DNA from: Entrophospora sp. SA101
Lineage: Eukaryota; Glomeromycota; Glomeromycetes; Entrophosporales; Entrophosporaceae
DNA length: 27,664 nt
Reading direction: 5' to 3'
NCBI GenBank assembly: GCA_958430865.1
Contig: CAUDNR010001113.1
Location: forward strand, 191,795 to 219,458
Each line of letters opens with the position of its first letter. Within the stretch, counting starts at the first letter, position 1. Shown in pieces: positions 1-8,346 of the stretch. The notes under the pieces are model-generated. The model did no database searches, was not told the DNA's origin, and saw nothing but the letters and a program-made list of their open reading frames with translations. The translations under genes and the position numbers were made by a program.

Positions 1-1
1 G

Positions 2-61
2 TTAGAACAGTTAACTTCTCAACAAGTTGCTCAAATTGAAGTTAAAGAAACTAAAAAATGA
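2..61 (+). CDS. 3' end of a coiled-coil/Gln-rich ORF (partial, element-associated)
   Basis: An open frame enters from the left window edge and ends with TGA at 59-61. About 19 residues are visible, ending QIEVKETKK, and rich in Q, E and K. The ORF converges on the MEPKNY-type remnant that follows on the minus strand. The same convergent pairing occurs at 25618-26250, where a longer coiled-coil ORF has a related QIIEVK tail. I infer that both are the second gene of the same mobile element. The function is unknown, and only the C-terminus is in the window. Confidence 0.4.
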   Translation, partial: LEQLTSQQVAQIEVKETKK

Positions 62-96
62 CCTTGATTGAAAATAATTTTTTTCTTGATTCTTTA

Positions 97-278
97 CTAG
101 AATTCTCTAATACTCTTTTGAAATCTTTCCTCTTGATAAATTTCATAGGTAATCCTTTCTTTGTCTAAATATGTTTGCAAAGATTTGGTATTTGCTAATT
201 TAAAAATATAAGATGCAATCTTTTCTCCTTGTTCTTTTTTAAAATACTTCTAATGGTACAATAATTCTTAGGTTCCAT
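97..278 (-). pseudogene. MEPKNY-type element ORF, copy 1 (decayed)
   Basis: On the minus strand an ATG at 278-276 opens MEPKNY, followed by a frame ending in EIYQEERFQKSIREF and a TAG at 99-97. The DNA is clearly related to 16540-16720 (minus) and 25618-25778 (plus). Compared with those copies it lacks one A in the run after codon 13, so the first and second halves are in different frames. The conserved core is a short, Lys/Glu-rich, probably helical protein of about 55-60 residues. I do not recognise a family. Its 5' leader is split from its upstream region by the pogo-like element at 368-1276. Confidence 0.55.
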
Positions 279-367
279 GTAGACCTAATGTAAATTAACT
301 TCATATTAACTATTTTTATTTAGAGATAAAACAAATATCATGATCATATTGATCATATTACATTGTA

Positions 368-1276
368 CAGTCACACCTGTTTATTTGCATGCTGGTGGGA
401 CCAATGAATCTTTATGCAATAGACAGAGTATTACATATGATTTGTATATTGTGTGTTATATATAACACAAGACAAGGTTTATTTGTGAAAATGATGGGAT
501 GATCTTAAAAAAAATAAAGTGATGGTTAGAGTTTGTGTGGTTGGCACTTGTTCAACTTCCCAAAATCTTTGGATGGGCCAAAAAAGGTTGTTTGGATCGT
601 ATGATGGGATGATCCAATGTAAGTGCATATTCGCGTTATCATGTGACTGATGAATTAACTGTCACATGACATATTATGTAAAAATTGCTTCGCGTCATTC
701 ATGATTCATTAAAATAATTTTTGATTTTTACCCGATTTTACACAAACATTATATATTATTTTGTTATCCTTTATATCCATAATGAAGAAAGCTAAATTAA
801 ACAATGAACAACATCATAAACTTGTTTAAATAAGCAAAATGGTCCAAGAATGACCCAAAAAGTATTGATTAATTGGTGTGAACAAGAATTTGGAGTAAAA
901 ATTGATCTAGCAACAACTTCCAGAACCTTAAATCGTTCATCTGAATTTTTAAATAATGAAACAAATCCCACTACAGAAAAAATCTTGTAATGTGAAATAT
1001 TTTGAACTTGAACACATGAAAAAGATTTATTCTGATTCTATGAAACAAAGCAATATTAAAGATTTTTTTGAATAAAAAATAAAATTATTGTCATTGATCT
1101 CTCCTTTTATAGTATGAATATGCATATTTATGTTAGTGGGACTTAGTAGAAACAGGATGCATATGCACATTTATGTTATGCAAATAGTTCATGAGCCCTG
1201 ATATGGGACTGAGCTACCTTTATGCAAATGAACAGATTATGCAAATATACAGTATGCAAATAGATAGGTGCAACTG
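368..1276 (+). mobile_element. Internally deleted pogo/Tigger-like (Tc1-mariner superfamily) element
   Basis: The element starts CAGTCACACC at 368 and ends with the inverse of CAGTTGCACC at 1276. The 27-bp terminal inverted repeats match at 22 positions, and all five differences are transitions. It is flanked by TA on both sides (366-367, 1277-1278), the target duplication of Tc1/mariner/pogo elements. Inside are only the two ends of a transposase. The flanks match the other MEPKNY element copies, so this is an insertion within copy 1. It is non-autonomous because the catalytic middle is gone. Confidence 0.8.
782..1075 (+). pseudogene. pogo-like transposase remnant: CENP-B/Tc5-type HTH fused to the C-terminal tail
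   Basis: A start at 782 opens MKKAKLNNEQHH and stops at 827-829. A second frame from 850 to 990 reads MTQKVLINWCEQEFG followed by TTSRTLNRS, the pattern of the second helix-turn-helix (CENP-B/Tc5 DNA-binding type) of pogo transposases. A third frame ends KQSNIKDFFE with TAA at 1073-1075, resembling the tail after the catalytic domain in pogo proteins. The DDE core of several hundred residues is absent. Two frameshifts and one stop make it non-functional. The family call rests on the HTH pattern plus the TA-flanked terminal repeats. Confidence 0.7.
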
Positions 1277-1278
1277 TA

Positions 1279-1560
1279 ATACAATTGTGATGTTAAACCA
1301 ATGCTATTGATCTCTGAAATTACCAATGTTCACTTTGTCTGGTTTTGTTGCAGCATGCCCCATATGAAAAAAAATTGTTACACAAATTTACTTAGTAAAC
1401 ATATAACAAAATTTGGAATTTTCAAAATGCTAAGGCTCCTCCAATTTTTAGTTTAAGGAAAAACTAGCTAATAAGTTTTGAAGCTTGAGTCATGAACAAT
1501 AAAACTTATTGGTTAATTCTTTTATAATGATATAATAATTTTTTGTTTTAATATTTTGAA
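1279..1560. repeat. Upstream modules of MEPKNY element copy 1
   Basis: Bases 1310-1365 (ending GCAGCATGCCCCATATG) repeat at about 16850-16917 and, inverted, at about 25414-25490. They lie 5' of the MEPKNY ORF in each copy. Bases 1373-1560, starting TTGTTACACAAATTTACTT, repeat at 17010-17215. In copy 2 a stretch of about 90 bp lies between the two modules, which are directly joined here. No ORF is visible. This is probably the promoter or terminal region of the element. Confidence 0.65.
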
Positions 1561-1619
1561 GCTGAACAATTGTTACTATATATAAGCAATTAATTTGAAA
1601 GTATCACGAAAAAATTTTA

Positions 1620-1634
1620 GGCCGATCATCGGCC
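1620..1634. repeat. Short GC-rich hairpin
   Basis: GGCCGATCATCGGCC is a perfect 7-bp inverted repeat around one central base, flanked by T/A-rich sequence. It stands out in this AT-rich DNA. It could be a terminator-like or element-end structure. No function can be assigned. Confidence 0.35.
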
Positions 1635-1690
1635 TTTTAGGAAATCACAATTGAAGATCATTCCGAAATTTTACAACTTACATATAGACA

Positions 1691-1830
1691 CAGTGTCTGA
1701 AATTGAGTGCGGGGGTTTGTGTTACATATTGAATTTAGCCAATCAAATTTGTCCTTCTGGTAGAAAATTTAACGTTGATTGGCTAAATTCAATATGTAAC
1801 ACAAACCCCCGCACTCAATTTCAGACACTG
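1691..1830. mobile_element. Foldback MITE, hAT-like, with 8-bp target duplication
   Basis: Bases 1691-1746 and 1775-1830 are perfect 56-bp inverted repeats around a 28-bp loop. The termini are CAGTGTCTGA and its inverse. TATAGACA occurs immediately outside both ends (1683-1690 and 1831-1838). An 8-bp duplication plus CAG-type termini is characteristic of hAT elements. There is no coding capacity. The absence of any mismatch between the arms suggests recent insertion or gene-conversion-like maintenance. The arms contain a GTGCGGGGG stretch that is unusually GC-rich for this window. Confidence 0.85.
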
Positions 1831-1838
1831 TATAGACA

Positions 1839-2431
1839 TGAAAATATCTCAAATTTTTATTAAGCGGGTTACATTTTTTTGGGGGTAAATCAAATTTTGG
1901 ATAGATGGTTTAAAGGGAGAATTATGATTTTTGTAGGGTAAAAAAAAAAAAGGTTATCCTAGAAAATGAGTTAAAAATTATAAACCTATTACTATCTTAC
2001 CTTGTCTGGAATTAGTTTGGAAAAATCTGAACCCTCCTTCTCATCAATCAATCCATAGGCTTTGTCTACCATCATTATATATATGGCACAACAAAAATAT
2101 ACTCTAGAAATAGTCAAATAACTGATTTTTACTGGATATATATATATATATATAATTGACAATCGGGGGAATTTTAAAAAATAAATGCAAATACTTGTAG
2201 GTATTTGGTCCTTGTATATTTCCAAATAATCTTATTAAAAAGTAATCATAAGAGATCAACATGCTTTAAAAAAAAGATGTGATAAATTTGACTCACTATC
2301 CTATATAACAAAATAAATAGAGCTTTAATTTTGTGTCTTGCAACTAATCCTCTAAATGCTAGTTATGCACAAGCTTATTTATTGTATTGTTGGCTTTTTA
2401 AAAAAAATGAGAATTAAATAAGTAAACATTT
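1839..2431. other. AT-rich interval with one exon-like stretch
   Basis: This interval lies between the MITE and the end of the dehydrogenase gene. Most of it is AT-rich with poly-A runs and a (TA)n tract at 2139-2152. On the minus strand about 2075-1992 reads like coding sequence (AYGLIDEKEGSDF, then KLIPDK) followed by a GTAAGA donor-like site. No partner exon or start was found. It may be an orphan exon, a gene fragment or chance. Confidence 0.3.
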
Positions 2432-4737
2432 TTATTGATTTAATTTAATTTGATTTTTTCTTACCATAGCAGCAGATGAATGTGAATGATTAACATCATC
2501 ATGTCTCCATAAAGAAGTTACAGTTTTAGTTTGTGTATAAAATTGTAATCCAGATTTACCATCTAATTAATGACCAATATAAAATATTAGAAAAATTTTA
2601 GCCAATTACAAATTATAATGTTTCAAGTTATATATATAAACTTACAAAAATTCATATCTCCTTGAATTGATGCTTTGTTGCCTGTAAAAGAAAACATTGG
2701 TAAAGGAACAGGAATCGGAACATTGACTATTGAAAACAGTGAAATAATAATAATAATAATTATTATTATACATAAATTTATCTACTTTCTAGAAATCCTT
2801 TTTTTTAAACATACCACCAACTTGACCAACTTCAATATTAGAAGTAAAATATCGTGCATTACTACCACTATTGGTAAATATTGCTGTACCATTCCCATAA
2901 GGGTTTTTATTGATTAATTCAATAGCTTCATCAAGAGTGTCAGTATTTAAACATACTAGAACCGGCCCAAATATTTCTTCCTTATAATTATATATTAATA
3001 ATTAATTGATGACTCACTAGAATAAAAAATATTAAAATTGATTAAATTACTTTATAACAATCCATGTCAGGTTTAACATTGGTTAAAATTGTGGGTCCTT
3101 GAATATTAAACAAAAATTTATATAATAAAAGGTTTATAAACATAATAAATAAATCAAAAAGATATAAATATGATACAATTACCAATAAAATTTCCGTTCT
3201 TATATTTTTCTTGTACAGTAGGATTACGGCCATCTAATAACAATTCAGCGCCTTGATCAACCCCTGACTGTATTAATTTTTCAACTCGTTCCTTTGCTTG
3301 ACGCGTTATTAATGGTCCAAGATCAACATCTGGCTCGAATCCACCCGAAACTTTTAGTTTTCTTGCTCGTTCAACAAGTTCTGGCAACCATTCTTTTGAT
3401 TTACCAACAAATACCATGGTAGACAAAGCCATGCAGCGCATACCACTTCCACCGAAGGCTGCTCCTGTAAGTTGATTAAGAGCATGATTCTACAATTACA
3501 AATAGTAAAAGTGTTAGTAATATCAATATGCTTTATCCTAGTTTATTGTAAAAGATAATCAAACCTTATTCGCATCAGGCATAATTACACCATGATTTTT
3601 TGCACCCAAATTTGCCTATTTTATAAAAATACCACAACACACACATATATATATAAATAATATTTTTTTCATGAAAAACCACGAGAATAATTAAAGTCAA
3701 CAAACTTGAACTCTCTTTCCATTGGAGGTTCCACGTCGATGTATATATTCGCCAGCTAAAAATATAATAAATTTTTACCAAATAAATTTTATAAATGTTG
3801 CGAAAAAATTTCTTTACCTTTATTGCTTCCAACAAAAGAAATTGCTTTAATATGTTTATTGTCACAAAGGAAATTTACTACGTCAGTTGAGCCATGAACA
3901 ACGTTGAGAACACCGTCGGGAACGCCAGCTAGTTTTGCTAATTTAGCAAGAATTATCATAGCACCAGGATCACGTTCTGATGGTTTAATTACCATTGTAT
4001 TTCCACAAACAATTGATAAAGGAAACATCCACAATGGAATCATGGCAGGAAAATTAAAAGGACATATTCCAGCAGTTACACCTAAAGGTTCACGAATGGT
4101 AAAAGTATCCATATCCGTTGAAACTTCTAAAATTTCACCTAACAATAAGTTAGTTATACCGCAAGCATTCTCAACTATTTGTTGTCCTCTTAACACATCC
4201 CCTTTTGCATCAGAAAATGTTTTTCCTTGTTCTTCAGTAATTGACTTAGCAATTTCGTCGGTATGCTCTCGAATTAAAAATTGAAGATCTAACATGACGC
4301 GTTGTCTTGTAAGTATTGATGAATTCTTCCATGTTTTAAAAGCTTCAGCTGCTGATTCTACTGAGGCTTTTAATTCTTCTTGGGTAGCCTCTGGGACACT
4401 AGTAATAATTTCATTTGTCGCCTTCAAAGGTAATTAAATCTTATTAATTACACGTTCTAATTGAACAATTTATTGAATATTCAACATAAAATTAATTTAT
4501 TAATTTATTATTGTCATTATTCCGTACTGGATTATAAATCGGATTCCATTTGGTTGTTTTCGACTCTATTAATTCCCCGTTAATGAAAAGAGGTGTTGTT
4601 TTAAACTTTTTTAGCTCGGTGGAAATTGGAGTTACTTGTTTCAAGTTCAAAAAATCAGTATTAAAATAACGAATCAGAAGCCTTTTATTGTTAAAATTTG
4701 ATAGCTTTGTAGAATGTGAAAGTAAATTTATAAACAT
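2432..4737 (-). CDS. ALDH6A1: Methylmalonate-semialdehyde dehydrogenase (acylating), mitochondrial, 9 exons
   Basis: It converts methylmalonate semialdehyde with NAD and CoA to propionyl-CoA in valine and thymine breakdown. Exons (minus): 4737-4528, 4421-3818, 3755-3706, 3615-3565, 3489-3183, 3097-3051, 2980-2815, 2726-2646, 2562-2432. All introns are GT-AG and the frame stays open. The product is about 548 residues, against roughly 535 in animals. Residues 1-30 are basic and hydroxyl-rich, like a mitochondrial presequence. PFNFPA (catalytic Asn about 193), SFVGSNKAGEY (dinucleotide binding, about 265-275), GMRCMALST (nucleophile Cys about 324) and EEIFGPV (about 424) are present. The last exon follows the family through [12 protein letters not shown] and then ends in a basic tail read through a good GTAAGA donor at 2464. 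A short further exon is possible, so the 3' end is uncertain. The start is divergent from the ARMC8 gene. Confidence 0.93.
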
Positions 4738-4858
4738 TTTAAATCCAACCTTTGAGAAATAATTTTAAGCCACAAAATTACAACTATTTTAATTTTTATT
4801 TATTTAGAAAAAATTTTTATTACCAACTCGAGATCAAAAAAAAAACAACCAAAATTTT
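4738..4858. promoter_or_regulatory. Short bidirectional intergenic region
   Basis: About 121 bp separates the start codons of two divergent genes, the dehydrogenase (minus, 4737) and the armadillo protein (plus, 4859). Both promoters and 5' leaders must therefore overlap or be read from within the genes. The stretch is A/T-rich with poly-A runs. No TATA or CCAAT box could be assigned with confidence. Confidence 0.55.
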
Positions 4859-7800
4859 ATGATGAATTCAACAAGACATGAACAAGCTGTCGTAGAATTG
4901 AGTTCACTAGATCCTTTAGTAAGAATTAAGGCTTTACGATTTATTAAAAATAAAATCATTGGAAACAAAACAAAAAAAGATTTATATATTCGTCTTAATG
5001 TCATTTCAAAGTTTGTAATTTTACTATTGGTTTTAAAAAAAAAAGTTTTTTATTTTGATAATTATACCATTATTTAAAAAATTTAGGCTTGTCAAATTTT
5101 TTGAATTTAAAACCACCGATCCTCAAATTCAAATACAAGCAGTTATTGTTTTAGGAAGTTTTGCATACGGTAAATTATTTTAGTGAGGTTACGTTACTTG
5201 TAATTTATTTTTTCTAATAGATCTTTGATATTAAAATTTTTTTATTTATAAATAATAATAAGGAGGCGAGGAGAATGTGTCAGAGTTAATTAAGCATGAT
5301 GCTGTTAAACCATTATTGGATTGTTTATCTTTACAAAAAGATCCACGACTAATTGAAGCTGCTGCTAGAACATTAAAAGTAATTTATAAAAGTCCTGTGG
5401 CGGATAAAAATGACATTTTTCAGGTTTTTAGATGGTTTTTTTTATTAATTAATCACTCTACTATTTGAATAAAAACTAATCATTATTTCATTTTTTTTCT
5501 AAAAAATAAAAAAAATAAAAAAATAGGACTGTTATTTAAATAACCTTATTGCACTTCTTAATCCCGACTCACTTAATCCAAAAACAGATCGTGAGAAGGT
5601 TGCCGCAATACATACTGCTGAATTGGCAGCAACAATAATTGCACGTTGTTGTGATACCAATGAACAACAAAATCAAATTGCAAATGCAAATGCTTTACGA
5701 CCTTTGATAAATCTATTAACTTGTTCCATTCCTAAAGCACAAGAAGCAGCTTTGGATGCGCTTGCATACCTTTGTAGAGAAAATCCCGAATTCTGCAAAA
5801 ACATAGTTGAAGCTAAAAGTAAAATTTAAACGTTAACTTTTTAGTACTTTTAATGCATGAAATTTATTATTTTTTAATTATTTCATAAATCAAATAGCCG
5901 AAAGAAATGAAGCCCCTGTAAGAATAATGTTGAAATTAGTCGGTGACAAATCACCAACAATGCGATTGACATCTGCAAAATGGTAAATTCAATTTTGTTT
6001 CGATAAAAACAGTCAATTATTATTAACTCATCAACTTTGAACTAACCGGTAATCATATGATTATAATTATTAAACAATTAACTAATCAGCATAACACATT
6101 TAAATCGTACAAACACTATAATTGAATATTCTAATGATATAATTTCAACAGTCTTACCAACTTTAGTCAAGTTACTTGACGAGAAAACTTCGGTTCGTGA
6201 AGAAGCACCTCATGTTTTAGGTAATAATTAATTAACTTATTAAAAAAATTTTTAAGACTTCAAGACTTTTATGGATAATATTATTAATTTTTTTAATTTA
6301 GCATGTTTAATACGTGATAGTGAAAAATTACAAAAGGCAGCGTGCGATTGTGATGCAGTTTCAAAACTAGCAAATTTTATTATACCTTTTTCTGACAAAG
6401 ATCATTCGTATTATGATTCCGTTAATGATGGCGATAAGTTAAAAGAGGTATATATATATATATATATACACATATACATATATAGGTTAAATACCTTTTT
6501 AAATATTTAATATTAAGTGTACTCAAAATATAGAATGCTCTAATGGCTCTTGCAGCTATAAGCATATTATCAGATGATGGACGTAAATTGGTAAATAATA
6601 TATATTTATTTGTATATGCATACATAGAACTTGAATTTTCAGTAATATTTTGAATAAATTTTTAATTGTGATTTGACATTTTTCAGGTAGTCGAAGCAAA
6701 AATTATTCCACATATTATAACAGCCATGTCACATCATTCTTATGGGATTCGCGCTGCAGCATGTCAATGTGCAAGAAGTCTATCTAGGTCTATCAGCATG
6801 TTACGAACTAGTCTTGTGGATGCGGGGATTGCCACACCATTGTTTAAAGTAAGTCAACCCTCGCACTAACGTATTTTATTTTATTATCTAAAAACCAAAA
6901 ACATATCAAAAGAAAAATATCTTACTGACATGTTCTTGATAAATAAAAGTTATTATCAGATGAATCTACAGACGTACAGACAACTGCATGTGCTACCCTT
7001 TGTAATATAGTGTTGGAATTTTCTCCGATGAAAAAAGTAGTACATAAATCATATAATTATTTAGAATAAACAATTAAATAATTACTAAAATTTATTTAAT
7101 TATTTATTATCAGATAGTTTTGGAGCAAGGTGCAATAGAAAAACTTGTCGAACTTGCACATTCACCTGACAATACGTTAAGACTCAATGCAGTATGGGCA
7201 TTAAAAAATTTAGTTTATCATTGTGAATCAGAAATTAAAGATGCGGTCATGAAGGCTTTAACATATACAAAAATGGAAGCGTAAGTAATTTTTAAAATAA
7301 ATCGATTTTTACGAGACAAAATATCTATATTATATTTATGTATGCATGTATGTATTCCTTATTGTGATTTAGATTAATTTCCGATCCAGAAGTTGACATA
7401 CAAGAACAAGCACTAAATCTTTTAAGGAATCTGGCGTGTTCAAGGATTTATGTAAATGATTCTACTTTAATTGTTGATATTAAATGAATAACATTTAACT
7501 GGCATATTATTTAGGATATTGAAGAAGCGTTTAAAGGATTGGGTGAAACCCAGTTAATGAATATTATAGAAAACAAATTATGTTCGGACAGTGAAGAGAT
7601 CATTAAACAGGTTTTTTTTTAATAAATAATTAAATGAATAAGCTTATTTGTGATTTGTAAATAACCATTGCGAATTATAATGATCTTGCAGATATTATTT
7701 GTTATTAGTCACATTGCAACTGGTAGTGAACGACACAGATCATCTATTATGGAAAGGCCTACGATATTAAAACGCGTTTTATGTTTTATGGAACATAACA

Positions 7801-8095
7801 ATCCTGATATACGTGTAGTAACTGTTTTATGTCTCATTAATTTGATGCGAATGGAGGACAATCAGAATTGTAAATAGTTGAATTGATTAGTACAATTGAA
7901 CCGATTTATCGATTTATATATAATGTATATATACAATTTTTTTTTCAATTTTATGATAATACAGGTTCCATACCACGAATACAAAAATTACGCCAGTTAG
8001 GATTTGATGAAAAAGTAAAAAATATGGCTACTGATGAGAATTTAGATGTCCGTGAAAAGGTTAAAACTGCACAAAACTACTTTACCCAAGCTTAA
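4859..8095 (+). CDS. ARMC8: ARMC8/Gid5 (Vid28)-like armadillo-repeat protein, 15 exons
   Basis: This is a scaffold subunit of the GID/CTLH E3 ubiquitin ligase, which in yeast degrades gluconeogenic enzymes. Exons: 4859-5010, 5087-5169, 5263-5423, 5527-5818, 5898-5982, 6090-6220, 6302-6447, 6534-6590, 6687-6848, 6950-7036, 7114-7280, 7373-7451, 7515-7610, 7692-7869, 7965-8095. All introns are GT-AG and phases agree, giving 668 residues against about 673 in human ARMC8. Motifs in family order are KNKIIGN near residue 30, KSPVADK near 125, GIRAAACQCARSLSRS near 390, CNIVLEFSP, NAVWALKNLVY, LRNLACS and a C-terminal KLRQLGFDEKVK. The whole protein is a run of helical armadillo repeats with no catalytic domain. 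A second Met follows the first at 4862. The ARMC8 call is firmer than any claim of GID activity in this organism. Confidence 0.9.
6448..6484. repeat. (TA)n microsatellite in an ARMC8/Gid5 intron
   Basis: This alternating TA/CA tract starts at the donor site of the seventh intron. It is expected to vary in length between strains. No coding role. Confidence 0.6.
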
Positions 8096-8346
8096 TAAAA
8101 TGTACACCTACACACGTATAATCCTATTTGTTTATACTCATAGAATAAATTAGATACTCCTATGATAAATACATTCATTAATTCATTCATTAATTCATTA
8201 ATTCATCAATTCAATCATTTTTCAAGTAAAAACCTCAACACATAGAACTGTTTGTTAACAATATGAATTTATTTATTATTTTTATTGTTATTGAATTGAA
8301 ATCTTATTTAATATTATTTTCATTAAATTTGCAAATTTGGAAATAA
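8096..8346. other. Convergent 3' intergenic region with ATTCATTA repeats
   Basis: This 251-bp gap lies between the stop codons of the ARMC8-like gene (plus) and the GCP5-like gene (minus), so it must hold both 3' ends. Around 8172-8218 are imperfect tandem units of ATTCATTA/ATTCATC. No gene is seen. Confidence 0.6.

Noticed and set aside
1651..1863. Plus-strand 70-codon frame
   Set aside because: It reads across the MITE and both its arms. It exists only because of the insertion and has no family match.
2139..2152. (TA)n tract as a promoter or origin
   Set aside because: A simple microsatellite of a kind that recurs in this AT-rich DNA. Nothing links it to a start site.
3904..4284. Plus-strand 126-codon frame
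   Set aside because: It is antisense to the large second exon of the dehydrogenase, whose product is clearly conserved.
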